A DNA stretch of 64,000 nt from CAJXJP01 sp964022365 (GCA_964022365.1 CAXHZN010000001.1:1-64000); one strand, 5' to 3'. Shown: positions 32,239 to 43,489, counted from the first letter of the stretch. Notes: generated from the sequence alone by a model not told the origin. Program-made: numbers and translations.

Positions 32239-33171
32239 TTATTTAATTTCAATATGATTTAAAATTTGACTAATTACTTCATCTGTAATCATTCATTCAG
32301 CTATTTGTTCGTAGGATAATATAATTCTATGACGTAAAACTGGGAAAATCATTTCTTGAACATCTTCAGGAATTACAAAATCTCTGCCTTGTAAAAAAGC
32401 AAAAGCTTTTGCAGATTTAATAAGTGAAATTGAAGCTCTCGGAGAAGCTCAAATTGCTAAATATTTATTTGTAAAATCGCTTTGACGCGTTAAAAAGACA
32501 ATATCTGCTACATATTCGTAAATACTTTCACTCACTTGAATATTTTCAATTTCACTTCTCACATTTTTAATTTCTTCAGCTGAAAATATTTTTTGGAGTT
32601 GTGTAGAAATATTTTGAGAATATTGTTTCATTATTTCTAATTCTTCTTCTTTGCTTGGGTAATCGACAATAGTTTTGAGTAAAAATCTATCAAGTTGCGC
32701 TTCTGGAAGTGAATATGTCCCTGATTGTTCGAGAGGATTTTGTGTAGCTAAAACCATAAATGGTTCTGGTAAAATAAATGTTTCATCTCAAATCGTCACT
32801 TGTTTTTCAGCCATAGCTTCCAGGAGAGCTGATTGAACTTTTGAAGGAGCTCTGTTTATTTCATCAGCTAAAACAAGGTTTGAAAAGATTGGTCATTTTT
32901 TTACAACAAATTTTTGATTTTCATAAATTCTCGCTCAAATTAAATCACTTGGAAGTAAATCAGGAGTAAATTGGATTCTTTTATAATCTAGGTCGATAAT
33001 TTTTGAAAGTGTTTCTACACTCAAAGTTTTTGCTAAACCAGGAACTCATTCTAATAAAATATGACCTCCAGAAAATAAACCAATCAAAATATCTCTTACA
33101 AGATTTTTTTGACCAATTACTTTTTTAGACATTTCGGTTTCTAATAATTTTATTTTTTCTCTTATTTCCAT
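32239..33171 (-). CDS. MoxR-family AAA+ ATPase
   Basis: A 310-residue MoxR ATPase, proposed to act as a chaperone for its VWA partners. Walker A is GVPGLAKT (42-49, first Gly UGA), Walker B NLVLADEINRAPSK, sensor 1 MVLATQNPLEQSGTY, then LPEAQLDRFLLK. The C-terminal part has GASPRASISLIKSAKAFAFL and RDFVIPEDV. It is the first gene of the operon. Confidence 0.95.
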
Positions 33172-33258
33172 ATTTTTATAAATTTATTAAAATACTTTAT
33201 CCTTATATTAAAAAAAAATAAAGTAAAAGCAAAGTAAGAAATTATTTTTTTGATATAA

Positions 33259-33295
33259 AAAAATATTCCCGGGAAAATCTCCCGGGAATATTTTT
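33259..33295. terminator. CCCGGG-type terminator after sod
   Basis: The stem TATTCCCGGGA / TCCCGGGAATA with flanking A and T tracts; both arms contain CCCGGG. It follows the sod stop on the minus strand. Confidence 0.85.
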
Positions 33296-33304
33296 GAGTT
33301 TATT

Positions 33305-33886
33305 TTATAATCCAGCATTTTTAGCAACAAAATCCCAGTTGATTAATTCCCAATATGCTTTTAAATATTCAGGTCTTACATTTCTATAATCGATATAATA
33401 TGCATGTTCCCAAACATCACACGTTAATAGCGCAGTATTATGCGTCGTAAGTGGAGTATTTGCATTTGAAGTATTTACAATATCAAGTTTTCCTTCTGGT
33501 GTTTTTACAAGCCAAGTCCATCCAGATCCAAAGTTATTTACACAAGAATCTGTAAATTTAGAAACAAAGTCTTCAAACGATCCAAAATCTTCTTCGATTT
33601 TTTCTAGTAATGCTCCAGTTGGTTTTCATCCAGCGTTCGGTGCAAATCCATTCCAGTAAAAAGTGTGGTTCCAGATTTGAGCTGCGTTATTAAATACACC
33701 TCCTGATGAAGTTTTTACTACTTCTTCTAAATCTTTTCCTTCAAACTCAGTCCCAGCAACTAAACCATTTAGTTTTGTAACATAGGTTTGGTGATGTTTT
33801 CCATAGTGGAATTCTAAAGTTTCTTTTGAAATATGAGGTTCTAAAGCATCCATTTCATATGGAAGTTTTGGTAATTGAAATGTCAT
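33305..33886 (-). CDS. sodB: Superoxide dismutase, iron type
   Basis: A 193-residue Fe/Mn superoxide dismutase. Metal ligands are visible: H27 in EFHYGKHHQTY, His in AAQIWNHTFYW, and Asp/His in CDVWEHAYYIDYRN. The AAQxWNHTFYW block and GSGWTWLVKTPEGKL are close to the iron enzymes. Length is normal. Glycines are mostly GGN with a UGA in APNAGGKPTG. Cytoplasmic. It fits an oxygen-exposed lifestyle with msrA/msrB and the Bat operon, but it is a single transcript. Confidence 0.95.
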
Positions 33887-34006
33887 AATTTTAAATTTTA
33901 TGAAATAATTTTATTTTTTCTAAAATACTATATTTTTTATAGCATTATAGTAATTGTAATTTAATTTATAAATAATTCAAGAAAAGATTATTATTTTAGT
34001 AATGTT

Positions 34007-34043
34007 AAAAAAAGTTCCCGAGAAATTTTCCCGGGAACTTTTT
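34007..34043. terminator. CCCGGG-type terminator after the Nudix gene
   Basis: The arms AAGTTCCCGaGAAA and TTTTCCCGGGAACTT, with A and T tracts; the Nudix stop touches it. Confidence 0.8.
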
Positions 34044-34446
34044 ATTTTTTTAAAATATTTTTATCTTGTTGCAATAAATTTTCAATCGGTAAAAATAAAG
34101 GTTTTGGTAAATTATCAAAATCAAACCAATCTAAAGTTTCACATTTATGAGGTTCTAAATTTTTTAATTCTCAAGAAGAATACTCTCAAGTCATAAAAAT
34201 AGTATTGTAGTGTTTATTTTCTTTTTCAAAAATATCATTTGTTACTCAAGCAAATTTAATATTTTTAAGTTCTAAATTTGTTTCTTCTTTTGTTTCTCTT
34301 AGAGCACAATCTTGCCAAGATTCTCAAAATTCTAAATGTCATCCAGGAAAACACCAAGTCGAATCTCAATGAGAATTTATCCTTTTGAGTAATAAAACTT
34401 TTTCATTTTTCACAATAATCACACCAACTCAAACTCGTACTTCCAT
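34042..34446 (-). CDS. Nudix hydrolase
   Basis: A 134-residue Nudix protein. The Nudix box is exact: GGHLEFGESWQDCALRETKE followed by ET, with two of the glycines encoded by UGA. A beta start (MEVRVGVGVIIVKNEKVLLL) and a C-terminal ETLDWFDFDNLPKPL are typical. Nucleoside diphosphate or oxidised nucleotide substrates are common in the family. Single gene between sod and a small membrane protein gene. Confidence 0.93.
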
Positions 34447-34516
34447 AAAAATATTTTAGAATGTATTATATTTATAATACAAAAAATATATTTTTTTGAA
34501 ATAAATATTTTTAAAT

Positions 34517-34547
34517 AAAAAAAAGTACCTGCGCAAAGCCCAGGTAC
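34517..34547 (-). terminator. Terminator of the 77-aa membrane protein
   Basis: The stem GTACCTG / CAGGTAC followed on the minus strand by a T-run. Confidence 0.75.
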
Positions 34548-34554
34548 AAAAGTG

Positions 34555-34788
34555 TTATTTTTTCTCCATTTTATTTAATACAAAGTATTTTTGCATTTTT
34601 GTTGGTTTTAAATCAAAATCATCTAGTTGTTTTTTATTCAATTGAGTATTTAACACGTTTTTATATGCTAACTCTTCGAGAATACAAATTAAAACACCAG
34701 CGATGATAAGTAAACAAAATAGTACAATACCTATAATTATTGCTTTAACAATAAATGGTAGTGTAATAAAAAGAAAAGTCGATATCAT
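34555..34788 (-). CDS. Small membrane protein, 77 aa, standard-code-like
   Basis: Unrecognised: one long hydrophobic region (TLPFIVKAIIIGIVLFCLLI and on to LEEL), then a Lys-rich cytoplasmic tail. The ATG at 34788 is chosen because GGAGG lies 8 bases before it; an in-frame TTG at 34803 overlaps that site. It has a near-consensus promoter (34825-34852) and its two glycines are GGN, so it belongs to the set of genes unlike the native ones. Confidence 0.7.
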   Translation of the reverse strand: MISTFLFITLPFIVKAIIIGIVLFCLLIIAGVLICILEELAYKNVLNTQLNKKQLDDFDLKPTKMQKYFVLNKMEKK

Positions 34789-34796
34789 GATAGTTT

Positions 34797-34801
34797 CCTC
34801 C
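34797..34801 (-). promoter_or_regulatory. Shine-Dalgarno GGAGG deciding the start
   Basis: GGAGG 8 bases upstream of ATG 34788, among the strongest ribosome-binding sites in the window. Confidence 0.7.
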
Positions 34802-34824
34802 AATTTGAAAAACGTATCAGGAAA

Positions 34825-34852
34825 AATATATATAAAATTTTACCTATGTCAA
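34825..34852 (-). promoter_or_regulatory. Sigma-70-type promoter
   Basis: On the minus strand TTGACA (34852-34847), a 16-base spacer and TATATT (34830-34825), about 37 bases before ATG 34788. Confidence 0.65.
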
Positions 34853-34893
34853 AAAATAATTATAATAAAATATTTATTGTAATTAAAAGTAAT

Positions 34894-34932
34894 AAAAAAA
34901 GTTCCTGGGAAAATTTCCCGGGAACTTTTTTT
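34894..34932. terminator. CCCGGG-type terminator
   Basis: The arms AAGTTCCTGGGAAA and TTTCCCGGGAACTT, with A and T tracts; it contains the stop region of the gene ending at 34931. Confidence 0.8.
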
Positions 34933-35494
34933 ATTTCATTTTCTTCACTTTTGATAATTTTGATTTTACTTCTTTTTTTACTTCTTGTTTTGCTTCGCCT
35001 TTAACTTCTTGAACTGATTCTTTGATTTTTGATTGAAGTTCTTCGAATGTTGCGAGTAAATTATTTTTTAATTCTTTTACTTTTTCTGGAGAAATTTCTT
35101 TTAGTTCATTGAGTTCATCTTTTTTTTCTAAATAGAGTTTTTCTAATTTATCTGAAACTTCAACAAAATGAGACTTCCCTTTTTCTTGAACTTCGAGTAA
35201 TAATTTTAATCCTTCGATTTTATATCCTTCAGCAATTTCTAAAAGTTGTCCTTTTTTTTCAGCAAAAAGTGCTTTATTTTTATCAGACATAATAGTGTTT
35301 TCTAGATCTGCTAAAACATTTTTATGTGTTTCTACAAAATTTGCTAAAAGTACTTTTACTTCACCTTGACCTGATTGTTTTGAATCTTCGAGTTCTTTTT
35401 GTAAAGCACTTGGAGTTTTTTTATTATAAAGTGATCCAATAACATTTCCTGCAATATATCAAGCAGCAACTAGAAAAAATTTTTTATTAAACAT
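34931..35494 (-). CDS. YtxH-like membrane-anchored coiled-coil protein
   Basis: A 187-residue protein: a short N-terminal hydrophobic glycine-rich segment (FFLVAAGYIAGNVIGSLY, with UGA as Gly) and a long charged coiled coil ending in Lys-rich repeats (EVKGEAKQEVKKEVKSKLSK). This plan resembles YtxH-type proteins. Start ATG 35494 includes the membrane segment; an internal ATG at 35290 would lose it. Function unknown. Confidence 0.7.
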
Positions 35495-35685
35495 ATTTTT
35501 AAACTTTAATTGTAAAATAAAGATTTTTTTCGTCAATAACTGATAAAAAAATTCTATATATAAAATATTATACATTTATCTGCAGATTTACAAATATTTT
35601 TTAACATCAAAAAAAAAAATTGCTTTACAAGATTACGAAAGTCTCTAAACTAGAGCCATATTATTATTCTTAAAAATAAAAGGAA

Positions 35686-38307
35686 ATGTCGTACAACAAT
35701 TTTTCTGACTGATATAAAAAAGCACTGATAAATTCTGAAACAAAAATAAAAGAAATCTGATTCAAAGAACTTTGAGTTGAAGATGTATTTATAGAAATAG
35801 TAAAAAACTCTACTGGAGGAATAAAAGAAATTTTTAGTCTCTATGGAATAAATGAAAAACTCACACTAGAAATAATTAATAAAGGATTATTTAATGAAAA
35901 TCCAGAAAACAGAAAATGAGTGTATTCTGGGATGAATTCTCGTCTAAAAAATATTATTCTTTGAAGTGTAAAAGTTGCCGCAAGTTATTCAAAACAAAGA
36001 GCAAGTATTGAAGATTTTTTAATTTCAATGATTAAAAATGATTCTTGGTTAATTAGTTTTTTTGATTATATCGGGATTACAGCAACAGATATTGAAAAAA
36101 ATCTGAACGATTTAAATACACTTTGAGCTGTTGATGGAGTTTCACAAAATCCTGGATTTAATCCAAACCAAACTCAATGAGAACAAGAAAATGATTCAAA
36201 TATTTGAATCGAACCTACTGGAGATGAAGCAATTGATCAACTTTTATGAGCTTTAACTCAAAATTTAATGGGTTGAGATTCACAAAATGGAAATACTCAA
36301 ATGGCAACTCCTTTTGATGCAAATAAAAAACAAGAAAAGAAAAAAGATGATTCTAATACTCCAGCTTTAGACTTTTTCTCTACAGATCTAACAGCTGAAG
36401 CTCGTGAGTGAAAAATAGATAAAGTTTTAGGAAGAGAAACTCAAATCGAAAGACTTATTGCTATTTTAAATAGAAAAACAAAAAATAATCCTGCGCTTGT
36501 TGGTGAACCTGGTGTTGGGAAAACTGCTATTGCAGAATGATTAGCTTTGAGAATCGTAGAAGGAAATGTTCCATTTTCGATGAAAGATAAAAGAATTTTA
36601 TCTCTTGATATGTCAACACTTATCGCAGGGACAAAATATAGAGGTGAATTTGAATCAAGAATCAAACAAGTAATTGACGAAGCTTCAAAAGTTGAAAATG
36701 AAATTGTTTTATTTATCGATGAAATCCATACAATTATTTGAGCATGAGGTTGAGAAGGAACATTGGACGCTTCAAATATTTTAAAACCTGCAATGTGAAG
36801 AGGAAAAATCAGAGTAATCTGAGCTACATCTCATAACTAATATCAAAAATAAATAAAAAAAGATTCTGAATTAGAAAGAAGATTTCAAAAAATCACGGTT
36901 GATGAACCAAATAAAGAGATTTCTATGCAAATAATCTCTGGAATAAAAGATTCATTTGAAGAATATCACAATTTAAATATTTCTGAAGATGCTGTTCAAG
37001 CAGCCGTAGAATTATCAATTCGTTATATCACAGACAGATATTTACCAGATAAAGCCATCGACTTGATTGATGAAGCCTGTAGTATCAAATCTATGAAATA
37101 TAATTTTGATGAAACTGCAACAAAAAAATTAAAAGAAAAAATAGCAGCCGTAAGTAAAAATATCGAACAAGCTGTTATCGCTCAATCGTATAAAAAAGCG
37201 ACAAAATTAAAACAACAACAAGCAGAACTCGAACAACAAATTCAAGATCTTAAACAAAAATTCACAATTCCAAAAGAAGAAAGACTCGAAGTTACTCAAC
37301 AAGATGTACAAAAAGTTCTTCATATTTCTACAGGAATACCTATTTCAAATCTCAATAAAGATGAAATAACAAGAATTAAAAATCTCTCTCGTGAAATGAA
37401 AAAGCATATTATCGGCCAAGATGAAGCAGTTGATAATATTACAAAATCAATCATGAGAAGTAAAACTGGGATTTCAAATCCAAACAGACCACTTGGAAGT
37501 TTCTTATTTCTTGGACCTACGGGTGTCGGGAAAACTGAACTGGTAAAAGTCTTAGCACAACAATTTTATGATGATAAAGATGCATTAATTAAATTTGATA
37601 TGAGTGAATTTTCAGATAAAACTTCTGTAAATAAACTTATCGGTTCATCTGCATGATACGTTTGATACGAAGAAGGTTGAATGCTTACAGAAAAAGTAAG
37701 AAAAAAACCATACAGTGTTGTATTATTTGATGAAATTGAAAAATGAGATTTTGAAGTGTATAATCTTTTACTTCAAATTTTAGAAGACTGAGTTTTAACG
37801 GATAATAAATGAAGAAAAATTAACTTCAAAAATACCGTTATAATCATGACTTCAAATATCTGACAAGAAGAATTTATGGAAAAAGCCAATAGTATTGGTT
37901 TTGATGTAACTGATGATAAAGAAGATGATATTTTAGAAGATTATAAAAGAGCGAGTGAAAAAATAAAAGAAAATCTTACTGATTATTTTTCACCAGAATT
38001 TGTAAATAGAATTGATAAAACTATTGTATTTAATCCTCTTGATAAAGGTGCTATTAAAAAAATTGTAAAACTACAACTAGAAATTTTCAGCAAAAGATTA
38101 GAAGCAATGTCTTATACATTTTCGTATGACAACAAAACAATCAATTTTATTGCAAAAACTGTTTACAACCCTGACTTTTGAGCAAGAGAAATCAGAAGAT
38201 ATATTACTGATAATATCGAAGATCTCATCGCTGAAAAAGTTATTTGAAATGCAAATAAAAAAGATTTTTCTATCACTGTTGAAAAAAATACATTAATCAT
38301 TTCATAA
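35686..38307 (+). pseudogene. clpC: ClpC-type AAA+ ATPase interrupted by two in-frame TAA codons
   Basis: An 874-codon frame with an atypical N-domain (about 1-150), a linker, D1 with Walker A GEPGVGKT (273-280) and Walker B IVLFIDEIHT, a short ClpC-like middle domain (SYKKATKLKQQQAELEQQIQ), and D2 with Walker A GPTGVGKT (610-617), SVVLFDEIEKGDFEVYNLLL and EFVNRIDKTIVFNPL. Two TAA codons (385 at 36838 and 389 at 36850) fall in the D1 segment where relatives have T-L-D-E-Y-R-K-Y-I-E-K-D; here it is S-H-N-stop-Y-Q-K-stop-I-K-K-D. The rest is intact with UGA as Gly. Recent inactivation, assembly error, or two separate fragments (restart near ATG 36925) are all possible. Confidence 0.85.
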
Positions 38308-38325
38308 TAAAAAAAAATTTTTATA

Positions 38326-38364
38326 AAAAAAACACTCAATTTAAAATAAAATTGAGTGTTTTTC
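38326..38364 (+). terminator. Terminator after clpC
   Basis: The stem AACACTCAATTT / AAATTGAGTGTT with a T-tract. Confidence 0.8.
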
Positions 38365-38433
38365 TTTTGAAATGTGTAGAAAAAGTGGTATACTAAAAAT
38401 AACTCTAAACAGCCTTATTATTGAGTCAAATTT

Positions 38434-40050
38434 ATGAAAAATATCATCGTAAAATATTTATTTTTCATCCTCTGATTTTTATACTTGTGTAGCAATACTC
38501 AGGCTTTTTTTGGTGAAGATGTATGACTCGATTTATATAAAAATTTAGATACAAATTTTTCTTCAAATCTCTGAGATTGATTTCAAACAGAATTATCTTG
38601 AACACATGGAAGCATAAAAGATAAACTCAATAGTTTAATTGATTTAGAAGCACAACTTCAAGGATTCCCATATACAAACTGTATAAAATCTGATATAGCT
38701 CCAAGTCAGCTTGAAGCCATTCATAACGGAAATACATCAATCCTATATTCAAAAATAAATGATACCTGTAAAAATTCATCTTGAAATATTGATGTTTCAA
38801 CGGTTACTTTTATCCAAAAAGTTTTACAAAAACATTATCAAAGTTCATTTCAAAGAGCACAAGAAAAAATTGAAATTATTTGAGATATTTCATCTTTAGG
38901 GATTTATTCTGATGGGAATTTAGATAATTCTTCATTTGATATCATAGATGATTTAGAAAAAATAAACGATATAATTTTTGCAAGTAAATTTACGTACAAC
39001 TGAAGTGAATCACAAAATTATCAAGATATTTTTGATAAAATCAATGACGATAAAAAAAGAGAGGTTTTACAAAACACAACCGATAAGAGCGTAATTAACG
39101 AAATAAATGACTGAGAAAAAGCCTACAATAAAGATAGTTGATGATTTTTTTTAGAAAATTTACTCCAATCCCAACAACATAATTCCAATATTTGTGTAGA
39201 TCCAAACTCATGAGATCACTGACTAGATATACGTTTTTTAAATGAGTTTGAATTAGGAGAAGATTCTTCTAATTTAGAATTAGTTGAAGATTTAGAAAAT
39301 GCTCAAAATCCAGAAATATTTAGCTGAAGTCAAAATAATAACACTGCCGTTGACCTCTCTGGAAATTATCAAAAAGTAAATGATAATGCAATGTGGCCCT
39401 GCGATAGCTTTTATTGTATTACTGTAGATTTCAAAACATATAATCATCAACTTTTAGGTTGATGAGACAATATTACCATTGAATACATTATAGACAGATC
39501 AAACCAACATTTGTCAAAGTTCGCAAACGCAAGTCTCATTCCAGCAAAAATGACAACAAATAATTTTGAATTATGACTATCAAATTTAAATCTCTGAGAT
39601 TTATTTCATATGAGTTTTCAAATTCAAACAAAACCTGTTCCAATTTTATCTCTCCAAAAAGGTGAAAAAAATCCTCAAGAAGATAAATATTCTTCAAATA
39701 CATTATTAGAAAAATATTATAAAGCTTATTGATTAGATTATAAAAGAAGAAATGATTTAGATAATTTTACAAAAAATAAAGAAGAATTAGCTTCGATTAT
39801 ACAATCTACCGATTCTCAAATAACTCAAGCGCAACAAAGAGTGGAAAAACTCGAAACATATCTAGCACAAAAAGATGATGAAGTAGAGATTTTAAAAAAA
39901 GATATATCAGAAAAATTTTCACAAGAAAATTTATGAGAATTTCATAATCAATTAATAGAAATAAATAATTTTACTAAATCTATTACTGAGTATGCAAATA
40001 CACTTTGAGAGTTAATACAAGCTATGGATAAAATTAAAACTAACGGTTAA
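38434..40050 (+). CDS. Secreted protein of unknown function, 538 aa
   Basis: A signal peptide (VKYLFFILGFLYLCSNTQA) is followed by a Ser/Asn/Asp-rich exported protein with a few cysteines (TNCIKSD, NDTCKNS, NICVDPN, WPCDSFYCITVDF) and a C-terminal coiled coil (QITQAQQRVEKLETYLAQKD and onward). No family recognised. It is followed 2 bases later by a second exported protein of similar style, so the two probably act together. Very many UGA-Gly codons. Confidence 0.8.
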
Positions 40051-40052
40051 AC

Positions 40053-41360
40053 ATGAAAAAAATATTATTATTTTTCATACTCTGAATATATTTACTCTTC
40101 CCTTTTAGTAGTTTTGCTGCTGACAAGGGTTCTTCAAGTTGTCCAATTACTGATTCAAATGCTCAAGTATTTACTGATTATATTAAAAATATCAGAACTT
40201 TAGTTACAAATGTAAATAATTATTTAAGTGAAAATTCTCCCAGTGATTCAAAATTTGAAAATACAACGAGCGATATTTCGAGGATTTTTTATCAAGCAGT
40301 TACTTGGGATGGATATTTCTTAGATTTTGATTATTATATTATCTCCCCTCTTTTTAATGAACTTCCGAGTAAAATGAAAAGAGATGTGGAATTATTAGAA
40401 TCAGAAACAAATTGACTCAGAAAATATTTAAAAACTATTACAAAATCTGGATATTCTCAGATTGATATTCCAAAAGAATCAGTCTGTCAATGAGTAGAAA
40501 ATTGTAATTATTCTTGATCAGCTGGAAGTATTATTTGAGATGTTATAGTAAATAATATACAACTGACAAATTATTTAAAAGAAATTTTAGTAAGTGAAAG
40601 TTCAGATTTTTCTACTCAGGTTACATTATTACCGATTGATTCTTCGAGTTTTACTCAAGCATTGATAAAAAATTATTGAGCAAATGCAAGAACTCAATGT
40701 AGTCAAGATGACTGAGAATTTTGAAAAAGAATAGATGACGCAATCGAGGCAATTACCTTGAATAACCAAGAAGGTAAAGATGGAATAAAAAAATGGAGAG
40801 AGGCTTGGAATCTACTTTTATGAGCAGTGAGTGGTGAAACTGATCAAAAATTAGAAAAAAATTTATTACAAAAAGAGCTCGCACGTCAGTGACTTTCAAC
40901 AAACCAACAAGCTATTTTACTTCAAAATTTAGAAGATTTTAATGAAAATTGATTCTATAGTTTAGAAAATAATTTTATAACAAATACAGCAAGGTGAATT
41001 AAAGATGCTGCTATAAAAATTCAAGATGGTTTTTCTAAAGCAACCGATGGTTTATTTAGTGAAGAAAAAACTCAAGAAATAAATCAACAAAAATCAATTT
41101 GACTTACAGACTTTAATACGTTAAATGAGAATGAAGTTATCACAGAAACAATTAAACAGAGATTAGATAATACTTATTCTCTCAATAAATCATTCCTTTC
41201 GGTACAAGATTACCAAACAAATAGTGTTATTTGAGAGCTCATAGATATACATTCAAATATTAAGCTATCTACAAAAACACTTGAAGAAAAATGTGAACTT
41301 GCAGTAAAAGTCTGTAATTCACAATGATACTGAGATGGAAACTGTGGAACATGTAAATAA
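40053..41360 (+). CDS. Secreted protein of unknown function, 435 aa
   Basis: A signal peptide (MKKILLFFILGIYLLFPFSS, then FAA) precedes a mostly helical exported protein. Cysteines occur at SCPITDS, SVCQGVENCNYS, TQCSQDDG and in the C-terminal cluster EKCELAVKVCNSQGYGDGNC. Not recognised. It is co-transcribed with the preceding secreted protein (2-base gap) and may be followed in the same transcript by map. UGA-Gly codons throughout. Confidence 0.8.
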
Positions 41361-41382
41361 TACACATTAAACAAAATATAAT

Positions 41383-42147
41383 ATGTGAAGAAAACTACCA
41401 AAACCTCTTTCTTATAAAGAGTTAGAACAAATGAGAAAAAATGCAAGAGTTCATAAAAAAGTATTAGATACTATTCGCGAAGTGGTAAAACCATGAATGA
41501 CAGCATGAGAAATAGATGAATTAGCTGGTAAAATTACTCGTGATGCTGGAATGCTTTGTGCTTTTCGTGGACAATACTGATTCCCTGCTAATATTTGTAT
41601 ATCTGTAAATGATGTAATCGCACATGGAATACCATACAAAGATTTAGTATTTCAAGAATGAGACTTAGTTAATTTCGATTTTTGAGTAAGAGATAAACAA
41701 CTATGAATCAATACGGATTCTTGAATCACTCTTGTAATTGGTTGAGATGATAAAAATCCTCTCTGAGCTGACATGATTGAAGTAACAAAAAAAGCTCTTT
41801 ATGCTGGTATTGCTCAAGCCAAACATGGAAATACTGTTGGTGATATTTGAGCTGCTGTACAAGCAGTTATTGATGCTTCACCATACCATATTGTTCGTGA
41901 TTTATCAGGACATGGAATTGGAAGAAGTGTTCACGAAGAACCATATATATATAACTATGGGAAAGCTGGTACAGGATTAAAATTAAAAGCTGGTATGACT
42001 ATCGCTATTGAACCTTTAATCTGAGCAACTTCAGGTGAAATTTATCAAGATTCAGAAGATGTAATTTTTGTTGCAGATGGAAGTCTTGGATGTCAATATG
42101 AACATTCAATACTTATCACTGAAGGCGAAGCTGAAATAATTATATAA
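41383..42147 (+). CDS. map: Methionine aminopeptidase, type I
   Basis: A 254-residue enzyme that removes the initiator methionine. Metal ligands are present: Asp in GDLVNFDFG, Asp in INTDSGIT, His in LSGHGIGRSVHEEP, Glu in MTIAIEPLIG and Glu in QYEHSILIT. VNDVIAHGIP is also typical. The second codon and many others are UGA-Gly. It precedes a shared terminator with the pilin array. Confidence 0.95.
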
Positions 42148-42184
42148 AAAAAAATCGAGAAAATATATTTTCTCGATTTTTTTT
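42147..42184. terminator. Bidirectional terminator between map and the pilin array
   Basis: The stem AAAATCGAGAAAAT / ATTTTCTCGATTTT with A and T tracts. Confidence 0.85.
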
Positions 42185-43474
42185 ATTCTCTTAACCAAAT
42201 AGAATAATCATAATTTCATCAGTCTCCTCTAGCTGACCAGTCATCTACCGAAGAACTAGCGAATGAAACTTGATTTGTATATTTTCACCAACCAAAATTT
42301 ATTACTGGTCATTGTCAACAACTTCATGGAGCAGAACATACTAAAAATGATTTTCATCAGTGCTCAGAATAGTACTGTATATTATGTCCTTCTGGCACAG
42401 GTTGAAATTTATCATTATAATATATTTCATCATTATACATTTCATCAAACACATTATATTGCCTTATATCTGCAGAATTTCATGCAAAAGCTTGAATAAA
42501 TGGAGAATTACTTCATTTAAATTTAAATCTAAATAATACTTTATCAGTATTATATCAATATGTTAATATTTCTGATTTATCTTGAATAATCTCTAAATAT
42601 GGTTTTAAACCTCAATTACAAATTTCATTAAAATTACTACATGTTTGATTTTGTAAATCTACTCTATTTTCATCAGAAATTTGTCTTCAAAAAAGAGTCC
42701 ATCCTCATCAATCCCTTGTCATATCACAATACACATCAAAAATATTTTCTCAATCTGGAGAAATTGTATAGGTATCATCTTGATTCAAAAAATCTGGATA
42801 TTTTTCCAATAATTTTTTACACCAAGAAGTTAAACTATATTTTTGCAAATTAGTAATTTTATTAAAAATTTCTTCATTTCAGATTTCTATGTTTTTTCAA
42901 AATATAAATCAATATGGTTTGGTTGGATTTTCAATACGTATTTCACTTTCTCAGTCATCTAAAGTAATTATTTCATAGTTAGTAGGATTGAGAATAATCC
43001 CTAAAGTATCTCAGCTAGATTTTACATATTTATCAGTATTGTCTGCAAAGGTTGTATTTGGAGAAATATTTGAAATATTTTCTGCATTTTCTAAAAATCA
43101 GATTACTTGAAATTTATTTCTTGCAAAATTTACTGCGTAGCCATATGGTTTTTTGTTACTGGATCAAGTCCACCATCAAAAATATTTAGATCTGATTCTA
43201 AAATATTTTGTGATAATTCTCATTGGTATTGAAATACAGTTCCACTGGCTGAAATATCTACTTTTTTATCAGGAAGTGGAAAATCGATATTTTTAGTTCT
43301 ACTTAATTCAAATGATTTTGAAATATTTTTTAAATCGGCTAATCTTACAGAATCTCTCGAACTACTTGTATATCCTTGAAAAGAGATAAACGCAACCGTT
43401 GCTAAAACGGCTAAAATCGTGATTACCACAATAAGTTCTACGAGTGTAAAAGCTCTATTGTTTTGTGTTTTCAT
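42183..43474 (-). pseudogene. Prepilin with fibrinogen-like domain, frameshifted copy (P1)
   Basis: The same plan as its neighbours: prepilin signal RA|FTLVELIVVITILAV and pilin helix, a shared region to DPVTK, then a module with VYCDMTRDGGGWTLFGRQ and ending DGGNYDYSIWLRE. At 43149-43154 it has six T where the paralogue at 44483-44489 has seven. This shifts the frame and gives a 114-residue product ending at TAA 43130-43132. The rest of the frame to 42183 is open. It is the last of four tandem copies. Phase variation by slippage, recent decay, or a sequence error are the options. Confidence 0.8.
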
Positions 43475-43489
43475 GTTTTGTATTATTAT

